Shown: positions 8,060-17,415, counted from the first letter of the stretch. The stretch is 40,582 bases of DNA from Nostoc mirabile CHAB5784 (GCF_020829645.1 NZ_JAIVFS010000074.1:1-40582); one strand, 5' to 3'. Notes: a model not told the origin generated them from the sequence alone. Made by a program: numbers and translations.

Positions 8060-8198
8060 CAAGCATCTTAGCCACTCGCTTTTCGACAGCACCCGTGAGC
8101 GGCTGTTTACCCTCAGTTGATTGGTGCAGAGTATATGCTCGGTATTTACTGACAAATAAAAGCACAATTCAAAAGAGAATACCACGTATTTTTCGTGA

Positions 8199-9266
8199 TT
8201 AAGTCTCTAGTCTCCCCTGCTTCTGCTTTTCAAGTTCAGCAGCAGCCGTATCTAGCTCCATCTCCAGTTGTTCCACCATAGGCATAATACCTTTTAGCTG
8301 TTCGGGAACGTCTTTTCCTATCTTATGTGTAGAAACGCCGATAGGCTGTGTCATTCCTTGGAGTGCAAGTTCGGCAATAGTCTTGTTTTTAGACTTGCAA
8401 AGAATGATGCCGATGGTGGGCTGATCATCAGGATGCCGCAGAATAGCGTTCACTGCGGACACATAGAAGTTCATTTTTCCAGAAAATTCCGGCTGAAATT
8501 CCACCATTTTAAGGTCGATGATGACAAAGCAGCGAAGCTTGAGGTGATAAAACAGGAGGTCAAGTCGGTATTCCTGTCCGCTGACCTCAATAGGATACTG
8601 GCTTCCCACGAACGAGAAACCTGCTCCCAGTTCCAGGAGAAAGTCACGAATGCGATCCACAAGCGCCCGCTCCAAATCCCTTTCCTGCGCTTCTTTGCTT
8701 AATGTCAGGAAGTCAAAATGATACGGGTCTTTAATAAGTTGCTGCGCCAAATCGGATTGGGGTTTAGGCAAGGTCTGGCTAAAGTTGGTGACTGCACTCC
8801 CCTGGCGTGAATACAGACGGCTCTCAATCTGCATCTCCAGGATGGCGCGGCTCCAGCCGTTTTGGATAGTTTGCTGGATGTACCAAACCCTCTGCTCCGG
8901 TGCTTTTACGCGATCCAGCAAAACGCAGTTATGAAACCAGGGAATTTGTCCAGCAGCCTGCTGGACAAATTGCTCGTCAGGATAGGCTGACGCGAAAGCC
9001 CGCATATAAAGCAGGTTTGTACGGGAGAACCCCTTTATCTCCGGGAACTCCCGTTTTAAATCCTTAGCTATGCGCTCAATTACTTTAGTTCCCCACCCTT
9101 CATCCTGCTGGCGTTGTAGAATCTCCCTGCCGATCTGCCAATAAAGCAGCACTAATTCCTGGTTAACAGCAAGTGCCGCCCGCACCTGCGCGGTACGAAT
9201 GCGCTGTTTAAGGATGCTTAGAAAAGCATCATAGTTGCTCAGTTCAGGAAAAAGGGAATCGGTCAC
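8199..9266 (-). CDS. YhcG/DUF1016 family PD-(D/E)XK nuclease
   Basis: 355 aa, the usual length for the family. Residues 1-150 are the helical DUF1016 N-terminal domain (LLYWQIGREI, WGTKVIERIAKDL, GFSRTNLLYMRAF). The C-terminal nuclease core shows YRLDLLFYH near 240 (Asp of the PD motif) and FVIIDLKMVEFQPEFSGKMN near 254-273 (the D/E-x-K element and following helix). YhcG proteins are often found with type I restriction systems or as solitary mobile genes with a suspected role in DNA processing or defence. No hsd genes are in the window. It converges with the OLD nuclease gene, giving two unrelated nucleases side by side in a likely cargo slot. Confidence 0.88.
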   Translation of the reverse strand: MTDSLFPELSNYDAFLSILKQRIRTAQVRAALAVNQELVLLYWQIGREILQRQQDEGWGTKVIERIAKDLKREFPEIKGFSRTNLLYMRAFASAYPDEQFVQQAAGQIPWFHNCVLLDRVKAPEQRVWYIQQTIQNGWSRAILEMQIESRLYSRQGSAVTNFSQTLPKPQSDLAQQLIKDPYHFDFLTLSKEAQERDLERALVDRIRDFLLELGAGFSFVGSQYPIEVSGQEYRLDLLFYHLKLRCFVIIDLKMVEFQPEFSGKMNFYVSAVNAILRHPDDQPTIGIILCKSKNKTIAELALQGMTQPIGVSTHKIGKDVPEQLKGIMPMVEQLEMELDTAAAELEKQKQGRLET

Positions 9267-9825
9267 TCGTAGAAGAACGTATCAAGCAGTTACTGTATTG
9301 TACATGAACTGTAGTAACCGACGCTGCGTGAATAGGCAATCATTTATACGTGTTCAACACTTAAAACCTAATGCCTCCTGTATTGCTTAACTGATAAGAG
9401 TTACGCTCCCTTATCCGCTAAACCTATAGAGAGACTTAAATATAAGCCTGCCAAATTTCTCCCGTGTTTCTCAATCGTTTTCTGTCTGCAAGGGGAACGG
9501 TTAAAACGGTTTTTTCATTGGAGGCATTTTGCACTAGTTCACCCAGCCTAGCATATTTTGTGATCCAAAATCAAGCTACCCTGGCAGGACACAAGCCTGC
9601 AATCAAAATACAAAGCGGCTTTGGAGATAACCCAAAGCCTCTGTAAAGATTGAGAAAATTAATCAGACTAGCGCTTCACCGGATAGCCCTACTCAGCACG
9701 GCAGAAAGCATCTAATGCTTCCCGCACCGCAGCTGCCTTCACACTACCCCAATTAAAATGGCTCAGACCACGCCTTCAATGCCCAGCCGCACACAGGTAT
9801 TCGACGCGATTATCAGTTAATTTCA
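9267..9825. other. gene-poor interval with two hairpins and an integrase scrap
   Basis: Two short inverted repeats are visible: GCAGG/CCTGC at 9584-9600 and GGCTTTGG/CCAAAGCC at 9617-9639. Neither has a T tail. Bases 9770-9800 match 4766-4796 inside the larger recombinase gene at 29 of 31 positions and encode TCVRLGIEG on the minus strand, so they are a piece of a lost paralogue. No intact gene is seen. Confidence 0.6.
9770..9800 (-). pseudogene. 31-bp scrap of a tyrosine recombinase gene
   Basis: 29 of 31 bases are identical to 4766-4796 in the recombinase at 4597-5112, in the same orientation. It encodes the segment just before the HxxR box. The adjoining sequence does not continue the match. 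Confidence 0.65.
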
Positions 9826-10422
9826 TTACTCATCAATCGTGTTCCACTTGATGCCAGAAAAGCGTTTGGAATTTACTTTGGTATATTTTTCCGTGTGGCG
9901 GATGTCCCTGTGCCCCAAAAATTCCTGAATAAACCTCGTACTATGACCCTCATTCACAAGGTAGTAACCGCAAGCATGGCGTAACTGGTGCGGATGGATT
10001 TTGATGTTTAACAGAGCTACTTCCCCCAACCTGGTCAACAATCTTTGTACTGCCGCCGACGTTAACCTCTCTCCCCTTTCCCCAATAAAAACGTAATTAC
10101 CACCAATATTTAATTCCTTTAATTCTTTCAATGCCTCGATTTCATCCACAGGCAACGGATGCACCCCGCTATCACTGCCTTTTTTGCGCGTGATAAAAAT
10201 CTCCTCATCTAAAAACGAAATCGCATCCCATCGCAAATCGCAAGCTTCCGACACCCGCAGCCCGTGGCGAAATATTAACAGTATCAACGCATAATTCCTC
10301 ACCTTGTACCGTCCGTAAACTTTTGCCGCTCGCAGTATGCTGTTTACCTCACGTACTGTAAGATATTCCCGTGACCTGTAATCCTCATTCTTACGACGTA
10401 CCAGCATTTTGGCTATTTGCAA
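9826..10422 (-). CDS. tyrosine recombinase (FimB/XerD-like, short)
   Basis: 198 aa, similar in length to FimB/FimE-type recombinases that lack a separate arm-binding domain. Catalytic residues are all visible: Arg56 (HGLRVSEAC), Lys in TRKKGSD, His145-x2-Arg148 (HPHQLRHACG), His171 (LGHRD) and Tyr180 (EKYTKV). The protein looks intact, with a natural N-terminus and an entry helix (YLTVREVNSILRAA). It would cut and rejoin DNA at specific short inverted sites, for example in inversion or plasmid dimer resolution. Of the recombinase sequences in this window it is the most likely to be functional. No inverted site pair could be recognised by eye nearby. Confidence 0.88.
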   Translation of the reverse strand: MQIAKMLVRRKNEDYRSREYLTVREVNSILRAAKVYGRYKVRNYALILLIFRHGLRVSEACDLRWDAISFLDEEIFITRKKGSDSGVHPLPVDEIEALKELKELNIGGNYVFIGERGERLTSAAVQRLLTRLGEVALLNIKIHPHQLRHACGYYLVNEGHSTRFIQEFLGHRDIRHTEKYTKVNSKRFSGIKWNTIDE

Positions 10423-10663
10423 CTGTTCGTATTATACGGTTAATTACGAACACTTCCTATTCTCCCAAACCCTGATGCTTTCGTGAATAGCCGCACCGAA
10501 AATTACCTCAGTTAAGTCAAACTTATCTTTCAAGCACCGAAAATTTCTCTACACAGGGCAATTGATAATCCTGGCTTATATATATTGATGAGTGGCTTGC
10601 CTGACTTGTCTATACTCGCTTCTATACCCCTGGTTGATAAATCGTTGCTATCAATGCGTGATA

Positions 10664-10819
10664 TCAACTGTGGGCTACAGCTTCAGCCGCACTTGCTTAA
10701 CGGAAATGTACAGGTCAGGGATGCCACTGAAGGCGATTCTGGAAATTTCTGGCAACAGAACCTTGTCGGCGGAGCAAAAATACTTAGAGGTGCTAGATGA
10801 GGATTTGGAATCGGCTGTC
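10664..10819 (+). pseudogene. degenerate tyrosine recombinase C-terminus
   Basis: The plus-strand frame reads STVGYSFSRTCLTEMYRSGM, then LKAILEISGNRTLSAEQKYLEV. This aligns with STHSFRRTALTRMSDAGIPL and QEISGHRTLAALERYLGV of the recombinase at 4597-5112. The HxxR box is destroyed (His to Tyr, Arg to Ser) and the second His is Asn, so it cannot be catalytic. Only the last third is present, and the open frame continues 17 codons beyond the homology. Confidence 0.7.
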
Positions 10820-10888
10820 TACATTGGTCATTTTGCAGTGATTCATGACTTAAAACTGACTTATTACTGAGTTACCGTTTCGTAGACG

Positions 10889-10904
10889 GAACTAGTTCTA
10901 TAAT
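10889..10904 (+). promoter_or_regulatory. candidate promoter with palindromic operator before the HTH-STAND gene
   Basis: TATAAT at 10899-10904 is a perfect -10 box 29 bp before the ATG at 10934. A perfect 10-bp palindrome GAACTAGTTC (10889-10898) abuts it. No good -35 is present. Because the first gene product carries an HTH, self-regulation at this palindrome is plausible but unproven. Confidence 0.5.
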
Positions 10905-10933
10905 TTGACCATCTTGCTGAGAAAAGTCCAGTT

Positions 10934-12232
10934 ATGTCACGCTCAGTAAAAGTTGATAAGAAGTTCATTTACAAAATGAAAGCAGCCGTACAACGTCAGG
11001 GTTATCCACGCCAAAAAGATTTGGCTGAAGAATTAGGTCTTTCTCTTGCCACCGTAAGTAACTTTCTGAACGGTAAACCTGTAGACTGTCTAAATTTTCA
11101 AGAAATTTGTGACAAGTTAGATTTGGATTGGAAAGCAATCGCAGCCTCTGACCATAACGGTAGTAAAAATGCGATGGTAACAGAACATGAGCAAGTTCAA
11201 GAGGTAAGTGTTGAGGTATTTCCAGAAGAGCCAGAGGTAGAGGACTTTATTTATGTAGAACGTCCTCCCATTGAATCTATTTGTTATCAAATACTATGCC
11301 AATCCGGCGGGCTGCTAAGGATTAAAGCTCCGAGTTTAATGGGTAAAACCTCTTTAATAGCTAAGATTCTCCATCAGCTAGCCCGTGAAGGTTATCGTAC
11401 AGTATCCTTGAACCTGCATTATGCAGAAATAACTCATTTTACTAACCTGGATAAATTTTTGAAATGGTTATGTGTTAGTGTTGGTCAAATTTTAGGAATG
11501 CCGAACAGACTGGCAGATTACTGGGATGAACAATTTTCTACTAGTAAGATGAACTGCACAGCCTATTTTGAAGAGTATTTATTGGCAGAAGCTGACAGTC
11601 CTTTGGTTTTGTGTTTGGATGAAGTTGAGCGGATTTTCCCCTATCGTGAAGTAGGTGCTGAATTTTTGGGACTGCTACGAGCTTGGCATGAACAAGCGAA
11701 AACTCGTAACATTTGGAAAAAACTGCGGCTAGTAGTTGTCCACTCTACAGAAGTTTATGTACCGCTGAAGGTGAATGAGTCACCTTTTAATGTTGGCGTG
11801 CCAATAGAGTTACCAAAATTTACGCCAGAACAGGTCAAGAATTTAGCCAAACAATATGGACTTTCTTGGGATTATGAGCAGATACAAGAGTTGATGAATT
11901 TAGTGGGAGGACATCCCTATTTGGTAGGGCAGGCATTTTCTTATCTCAAGGTTAATACCAGTACTACCTTAAAGCAAATTCTGCAAACTGCGGCTACAGA
12001 ATCGGGAATTTATGGCAATCATGTACGCCGATATTGGAACATTATTCAGCAAGATTCAGAATTGGCAGAAGCACTGAAAAAAGTGGTAACAGAAACAGAC
12101 AAAGTGCGTCTTGAACCAATGCAGGGATATAAGTTGCACAGCATGGGGTTAGTGCATCTAATGGGTAATGAAGTAAAAATTAGTTGCAATTTATATCATC
12201 AGTATTTCTGCGATATTTTCGGAGTGAGCTGA
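10934..12232 (+). CDS. HTH-STAND ATPase (AAA_35-like)
   Basis: 432 aa. Residues 23-70 are a lambda-repressor-like HTH (QKDLAEELGLSLATVSNFLNG). Residues about 110-360 are a cyanobacterial AAA-like (AAA_35) NTPase: a Walker A variant SLMGKTS near 134-140, Walker B LVLCLDEVERIF near 222-233, and the sensor region SPFNVGVPIEL, typical of this family. A small winged-helix-like C-terminus follows. STAND NTPases act as switches that assemble on ligand binding. The stop overlaps the next ATG (ATGA at 12232), so the two are translated together. The pair probably works as one complex: this subunit may bind DNA while the second carries the effector. The HTH-STAND type is known in cyanobacteria; the biological trigger is unknown. 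Confidence 0.82.
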   Translation: MSRSVKVDKKFIYKMKAAVQRQGYPRQKDLAEELGLSLATVSNFLNGKPVDCLNFQEICDKLDLDWKAIAASDHNGSKNAMVTEHEQVQEVSVEVFPEEPEVEDFIYVERPPIESICYQILCQSGGLLRIKAPSLMGKTSLIAKILHQLAREGYRTVSLNLHYAEITHFTNLDKFLKWLCVSVGQILGMPNRLADYWDEQFSTSKMNCTAYFEEYLLAEADSPLVLCLDEVERIFPYREVGAEFLGLLRAWHEQAKTRNIWKKLRLVVVHSTEVYVPLKVNESPFNVGVPIELPKFTPEQVKNLAKQYGLSWDYEQIQELMNLVGGHPYLVGQAFSYLKVNTSTTLKQILQTAATESGIYGNHVRRYWNIIQQDSELAEALKKVVTETDKVRLEPMQGYKLHSMGLVHLMGNEVKISCNLYHQYFCDIFGVS

Positions 12233-15200
12233 TGAGCAGTGAACCCAGTTTAATTTATCAAGTTGGAGGCAGCTTATCCTTAGATAACCCTACCTATGTC
12301 AAACGAAAGGCAGACAACGAGCTTTATGATGCTTTGAAGGTAGGGGAGTTTTGTTATGTATTGAACTCCCGTCAGATGGGAAAGTCCAGTTTGCGGGTGC
12401 AAACTATGCAAAGGCTGCAACAAGAGGGAATTGCTTGTGCAGCGATTGATATTACAGTTATTGGCACTCAGGCTGTTACTCCACAGCAGTGGTATGGCGG
12501 CTTAATTAGAAGTATTGTTAATAGTTTTGAGTTATCACAAGAGTTTAACTTACGCTCTTGGTGGAAAGAGCGTGAGTTACTTTCTCCAGTACAATGCTGG
12601 GCAGAATTTTTAGAAGAAGTACTTCTACAAAGAATCACTAACAAAATAGTAATTTTTATTGATGAAATTGATAGTCTACTTAGCTTAAAATTTAAAGATG
12701 ATTTTTTCGCTGCTATTCGTGCTTGCTACAACAAACGTACAGAAAAAAGAGAATACAAACGTTTGACTTTTGTACTATTAGGGGTGGCGGCTCCTTCAGA
12801 TTTGATTCAAGACAAAAACCGCACACCATTTAATATCGGCCGAGCGATTGAACTGGCTGGTTTTCAGTTACCAGAAGCAACTCCTTTAATGCAAGGTTTG
12901 GCGTTTAAAGTAAATCATTCACAAGCTGTATTAAAAGAGGTATTAAGTTGGACTGGTGGGCAACCTTTTCTTACCCAAAAACTATGCCAACTCCTCCTTT
13001 TTGACTCAAAAAATTTTGATGAAAATCCAAAATATTTAGAGGGTAAGTGGGTAAAAAGAGTTGTGCAACAGCAAATTATTGACAGTTGGGAAAGCAATGA
13101 TGAGCCAGAACATCTGCGGACGATTAGAGACCGCATTTTGCGGAATGAGCAGCGTGCTGGTAGGTTGCTGGGATTGTATCAGCAAATTTTACTGCAAGGG
13201 GAAATAGCAGCCGATGACACTTCAGAACAAATGGAATTGCGGTTAACAGGATTGGTAGTCCAGCAGCAAGGAAAGTTGAAGATTTACAATCGTATTTATG
13301 GTTCTGTCTTTAACCTTGATTGGGTTACAAAGGCTTTAGCAAATTTACGACTATATGCTGATGCAATCACACTCTGGTTAGCCTCTAATTGTCAAGAGCA
13401 ATCATGGCTATTGCGTGGACAGGCATTACGAGATGCTCAGGCATGGGCAACAGATAAAAGCTTGAGTGAGCAAGATTATCGTTTCTTAGATGCTAGCCGA
13501 GAATTGGAACAACAAGACATCCAAAAGGCTTTACAGGCAGAAAAGCAAGCTAATCAGATATTAGCTGAAGCTAAACAGAAAGCCCAGCAAATAGTTCGCA
13601 TTGGATCTGCCATTTTGTTTTTGACCTCGCTCTTCGCAACAACTACAGTAATTCTGGCACAGCAGAAAGTCAAAGAGGCAGACAATAAAGTAGCTTCTGC
13701 CAATACAGAAATAGCAAGGGTTAATCAAAAATCTGAGAAAATAATTCAAGCCAATCTTCAAAAAGTTCAGTCTGCTGAGCAAAAGCTTAAGTCTGCTCAG
13801 GAGAAATCAAAAACTGCCAATGAACAATTGAAAGTAGCTCAACAGGAAACTCAAAAGGCAGAGCAAGGATTAGTAGTTGCGAAGGCGGAACTAGAGACGC
13901 TCAATCAAGAGGCACAGCAAAAAACAAGACAACTATATAATGTCACTCAACAAGCGCAGCAGAAAACAGTAGAACTAAAAAATTCTGAACAGAAGCTTCA
14001 AGTAGCAATTCAAAAAGTAAAATCTGCAAAGGAACAAGCATCTCAAGCACAGCAAGAAGCGGCTAAAGCCGAACAAGTGCGTCAACAAGCAGAATTTCAA
14101 GCTCAACAGGCCCAAAATAAACTTAACCAAGCAGAGGCAGCTCTTGGGGCTACTCTAGGAAGGCTGGGAATTGCTAGGTCAGGAATCGATTACTATACGC
14201 TAGTAGGAGATTATGGCAAAGCCATTAAGTACTTACAACAAAGTCTGATAACTGCGCGAGAAATCAGAGACCACCGAGGAGAGGGGAATGCTCTAGCCAA
14301 TCTGGGCAATGTTTACTTATCCCAAGGATACTATGTTAAGGGGATTGAGTTTTATCAACAGCATCTAGCTCTAGCGAAGCAAATCCAAGACCTCTCCGGA
14401 CAGATGATTGCATTAAGCAATCTGGGCAATGCTTACCGCGTTATAGGAAATTATCCCAAAGCTATAGAATACTGGCAGCAAAGCCTAAGTATCGCAAAGG
14501 AAACTAAAGACAGCTTATTTCAGGGACGGTTGTTAGGGAATATAGGAGTTATTTATTACTTTTTGGGAGAATATCCCAAATCTGTGGACTTCCAACACCA
14601 AAGTTTGATCTTCGCACAACAGGTTAAAGATCCCCAAGGAGAGGGTCAAGCGCTAGGAAATCTGGGTAATGTTTACAGAGCTTTAGGAAATTATGCCAAA
14701 GCTATGGAATATCAGCAGCAAAGTCTGGCCCTGGCACGGGACACTAAAGACTCTTATAGGGAAGGACAAGCGCTGGGTGATGTTGGTAACATTTACTTTG
14801 CTATGAGAGACTATAGCAAAGCTATTGATTACTATAAGCGACATTTAGTCATTGCAAGAGAGATTAAAGACCCCCAAGGAGAGGGACAAGCTCTAAATGA
14901 TTTAGGACGTGTTCTTCTTCGCAATGGCAAGCTAATAGAAGCAAAAAATACATTGTTTGATAGTATTCAGATTTGGGAATCACTGCGAGCTAAATTAGGC
15001 AGCAATGATTCATATAAGGTGTCCATTTTTCAAGAGCAAGACCGGACTTATCGCTTTCTGCAAAAGACTTTATTAGCCAGCAATCAAACCGATGCTGCTT
15101 TAGAAGTTGCTGAGCGGGGTAGGGCACAGATATTTGCGGAGTTATTGACAAAACACCTTACTTCTCAATCAGCAAAGCAATTTGCTACTTCTAAATCACC

Positions 15201-16374
15201 CAAAATTAACCAAATTAAGCAAATTGCTAAAGAGCAAAATGCAACTCTCGTTGAATATTCTATCATTAATGATGATTTCAACATAAAAGGCAAACAACAA
15301 ATCCGCGAATCAGAACTATTTATCTGGGTAATCAAGCCAACTGGTGAGGTATCTTTCCGTCGGGTTGACCTCTCTCCTCTGTGGCAGCTACAAAATACCT
15401 CTCTCAAAGACCATGTGATAAATAGCCGTGAATCTATTGGTGTACGGGGACGTTCCCGCGCCAGCATAGAAATAGAAGTATTACCTAGTCATATAATAAC
15501 TACAAAACAGACCCAAAAGAAACTGTATGAACTGCTAATCAAACCTATTGCGAATCTTCTACCCACTGATCCAAATGCCCGTGTCATCTTCATTCCTCAA
15601 GACACCTTGTTTTTAGTTCCCTTTGCAGTTCTACAAGATGCCAATAATAAATATCTCATTGAAAAACATACCATTTTGACAGTCCCCTCCATTCAAGCAC
15701 TAAATTTAACTCATCAGTTGCGAAAACGAGTTTCTGGAGCAGTATACAAGGATGTGCTGATTGTAGGTAATCCAACCATGCCCAAGCTTTCATTTCAAAT
15801 AGGGGAAAAACCAATACAGTTATCGCCATTGCCTGGCTCAGAACAGGAAGCTATTGCAATTGCTCATTTGTTGAATGCTAAAGCCTTTACTTTTATTGGT
15901 AATGCAGCAACCAAAGCGGCTATCATTCAGAAAATGCCCACAGCACGAATTATTCATCTAGCCACCCACGGGTTACAGGATTATAATGTTGCTTCAGGTA
16001 TACCAGGTGCAATTGCTCTTGCTCCTTCTGGTAATGACAACGGTCTACTCACGGCTGAAGAAATCCTTAAATTAAAGTTGAATGCCGAATTAGTTGTCCT
16101 CAGCGCCTGCGACACAGGTCGAGGTCAAATTACTGGTGATGGTGTGATTGGACTATCTCGCTCTTTGTTTGCTGCTGGTGTACCAAGTGTAATTGTGTCT
16201 TTATGGTCGGTTCCAGATGCTCCCACAGCCGAGCTGATGATTGAGTTTTATCGCCAGTTAAAACATAATCAGGATAAAGCCCAAGCTTTACGCCAAGCAA
16301 TGCTAACTATGATGAAAGAACATCCTAATCCCAAAGATTGGGCACCGTTTATACTGATTGGCGAAGCGGAGTGA
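12232..16374 (+). CDS. STAND ATPase with TM, coiled coil, TPRs and CHAT caspase-like protease
   Basis: 1380 aa from the ATG overlapping the previous stop. AAA_35 domain at 10-380 with P-loop variant NSRQMGKSS near 44-52, Walker B IVIFIDEIDS near 139-148, and RTPFNIGRAIEL. One transmembrane helix lies near 457-478 (SAILFLTSLFATTTVILA), then a long Gln/Ala/Lys coiled coil to about 640. At least five TPR/Kinesin-light-chain-like repeats of 40 aa follow (GNALANLGNVYLSQG type, 646-900). The C-terminal CHAT protease carries His1246 in LATHG and Cys1293 in SACDTG, so the catalytic dyad is intact. By analogy with CHAT effectors in other NTPase systems, it may cleave host proteins once activated, causing dormancy or death. 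Membrane anchoring would place the sensor at a membrane. Target and trigger are unknown. Confidence 0.88.
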   Translation: MSSEPSLIYQVGGSLSLDNPTYVKRKADNELYDALKVGEFCYVLNSRQMGKSSLRVQTMQRLQQEGIACAAIDITVIGTQAVTPQQWYGGLIRSIVNSFELSQEFNLRSWWKERELLSPVQCWAEFLEEVLLQRITNKIVIFIDEIDSLLSLKFKDDFFAAIRACYNKRTEKREYKRLTFVLLGVAAPSDLIQDKNRTPFNIGRAIELAGFQLPEATPLMQGLAFKVNHSQAVLKEVLSWTGGQPFLTQKLCQLLLFDSKNFDENPKYLEGKWVKRVVQQQIIDSWESNDEPEHLRTIRDRILRNEQRAGRLLGLYQQILLQGEIAADDTSEQMELRLTGLVVQQQGKLKIYNRIYGSVFNLDWVTKALANLRLYADAITLWLASNCQEQSWLLRGQALRDAQAWATDKSLSEQDYRFLDASRELEQQDIQKALQAEKQANQILAEAKQKAQQIVRIGSAILFLTSLFATTTVILAQQKVKEADNKVASANTEIARVNQKSEKIIQANLQKVQSAEQKLKSAQEKSKTANEQLKVAQQETQKAEQGLVVAKAELETLNQEAQQKTRQLYNVTQQAQQKTVELKNSEQKLQVAIQKVKSAKEQASQAQQEAAKAEQVRQQAEFQAQQAQNKLNQAEAALGATLGRLGIARSGIDYYTLVGDYGKAIKYLQQSLITAREIRDHRGEGNALANLGNVYLSQGYYVKGIEFYQQHLALAKQIQDLSGQMIALSNLGNAYRVIGNYPKAIEYWQQSLSIAKETKDSLFQGRLLGNIGVIYYFLGEYPKSVDFQHQSLIFAQQVKDPQGEGQALGNLGNVYRALGNYAKAMEYQQQSLALARDTKDSYREGQALGDVGNIYFAMRDYSKAIDYYKRHLVIAREIKDPQGEGQALNDLGRVLLRNGKLIEAKNTLFDSIQIWESLRAKLGSNDSYKVSIFQEQDRTYRFLQKTLLASNQTDAALEVAERGRAQIFAELLTKHLTSQSAKQFATSKSPKINQIKQIAKEQNATLVEYSIINDDFNIKGKQQIRESELFIWVIKPTGEVSFRRVDLSPLWQLQNTSLKDHVINSRESIGVRGRSRASIEIEVLPSHIITTKQTQKKLYELLIKPIANLLPTDPNARVIFIPQDTLFLVPFAVLQDANNKYLIEKHTILTVPSIQALNLTHQLRKRVSGAVYKDVLIVGNPTMPKLSFQIGEKPIQLSPLPGSEQEAIAIAHLLNAKAFTFIGNAATKAAIIQKMPTARIIHLATHGLQDYNVASGIPGAIALAPSGNDNGLLTAEEILKLKLNAELVVLSACDTGRGQITGDGVIGLSRSLFAAGVPSVIVSLWSVPDAPTAELMIEFYRQLKHNQDKAQALRQAMLTMMKEHPNPKDWAPFILIGEAE

Positions 16375-16439
16375 ACATTAAATCTATGATTGAATTATGA
16401 TTGCATTTTTCTGCACTAAAGCGTTATCTCGTACCTCAA

Positions 16440-16721
16440 CTATTCTTTAGATGGAGTAGGCGCTAACAATCCTGCCAGACCGCCTAACGCTCCTGTTCCC
16501 AAACCAATAAGGATTTCAGGAATATCCTTGTCATTGGCTTGCAACCATACTGCACCACCAATAGAGGAGATTAAAGTTAATGCTAATGCACTCACTACGA
16601 TTCGATAAATCCAACGGTCTGTTTGCAGAGGTGTTCCTAGCCCAGATACTGGCTCATCATGATGTTCTTTGTTTTTCTCTACTTTTTCTGCATCTGTACT
16701 AAAAATAATGTTTCGTTTCAT
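16440..16721 (-). CDS. small two-helix membrane protein
   Basis: 93 aa. The polar N-terminus (residues 1-36) is followed by a hydrophobic helix at about 39-61 (RIVVSALALTLISSIGGAVW) and a glycine-rich hydrophobic segment at about 70-88 (LIGLGTGALGGLAGLLAP). This pattern recurs in small cyanobacterial proteins of unknown role and resembles holin-like or pore-like peptides only in general shape. It converges on the CHAT gene with 65 bp between stops, so it has its own promoter. A functional tie to the STAND/CHAT pair is possible but rests on position alone. Confidence 0.65.
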   Translation of the reverse strand: MKRNIIFSTDAEKVEKNKEHHDEPVSGLGTPLQTDRWIYRIVVSALALTLISSIGGAVWLQANDKDIPEILIGLGTGALGGLAGLLAPTPSKE

Positions 16722-17132
16722 AACTCAGTTTGCTCTAATGTTTGATCAACAGGTAGGCCTAATTAAACTTATCGAGGTACATACTTGAGTTGGTCTGTTT
16801 GTATAGCTCCTCTGGTGATTTAATTCAGCATAATTACATCAAACAGTAATGATGACTGAGATGAAGACAGGGATATTTTTAGTTATTAAAAAATTTTAAC
16901 TAACTTATTACTCAAGAATTTCTTCAAACCGCGACCAGGCAACAGGAGTAGTCAGCTTTTGCGCTCAAAATGCTTGACTACAAGCATTTCTAACTTTGAC
17001 ACCATAGGCGTTTCTTACTTTTGACCTAATCGCTATATTTCATTCCACAATTGGGGAACAGCATAAGACTGTGTAAGACAGTAAAACGAGCATCAGGCGA
17101 TCTCCCATCACGTAACCTCGTAATGCGTCGGC
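16722..17132. other. non-coding AT-rich interval
   Basis: No gene, tRNA or clear repeat was seen. The stretch between the small membrane protein and the first large palindromic element presumably contains the former's promoter, but no consensus boxes stand out. Confidence 0.4.
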
Positions 17133-17260
17133 GAACTGGGAGACACTTCGTTTAGAGCGGGTGGTGTGGGGGACGGGCAAGAAATTTCTCGTAGAGTAGT
17201 CCCCGACTCAGCAGCCCGCCCCCCACACTCCGCTGTCGCCACCCGCTCTACTCCCAGTTC
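17133..17260. repeat. 128-bp palindromic element, copy 1
   Basis: A multi-stem inverted structure. GAACTGGGAG (17133-17142) pairs with CTCCCAGTTC (17251-17260). AGAGCGGGTGG (17154-17164) pairs with CCACCCGCTCT (17239-17249). TGTGGGGG-AC-GGGC (17165-17178) pairs with GCCC-GC-CCCCCACA (17214-17227). The right arm has an unpaired CTCCGCTGTCG bulge (17228-17238). Its ends, stems, bulge and length match a second element at 33095-33221. It encodes no protein. It could be a structured RNA, a non-autonomous mobile element or a recombination site. Confidence 0.8.
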
Positions 17261-17313
17261 TTGATCCTGGTCTAACTTACAAAAAGCTCAAAATTCTTTA
17301 AGAGAACGCATAG

Positions 17314-17374
17314 TTTTTTAGATTTTCGAGTACACCCAAAATCTAAAAAATCAAAAACCTGATTAAGTTTTTGA
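17314..17374 (-). terminator. double hairpin after the minus-strand ATPase operon
   Basis: Two hairpins in series. TTTTTTAGATTTT (17314-17326) pairs perfectly with AAAATCTAAAAAA (17338-17350), and TCAAAAAC (17351-17358) with GTTTTTGA (17367-17374). They lie 42 bp past the stop of the leftward gene at 17416. The T/A tracts on both sides would allow a bidirectional terminator. Confidence 0.65.
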
Positions 17375-17415
17375 TATAGTTTGACTGATAGTGGGGGCGC
17401 TTGCTAAATATTTCT

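Noticed and set aside
9464..9646. 60-codon open frame on the plus strand
   Set aside because: Poor start, spans two hairpins, composition not protein-like.
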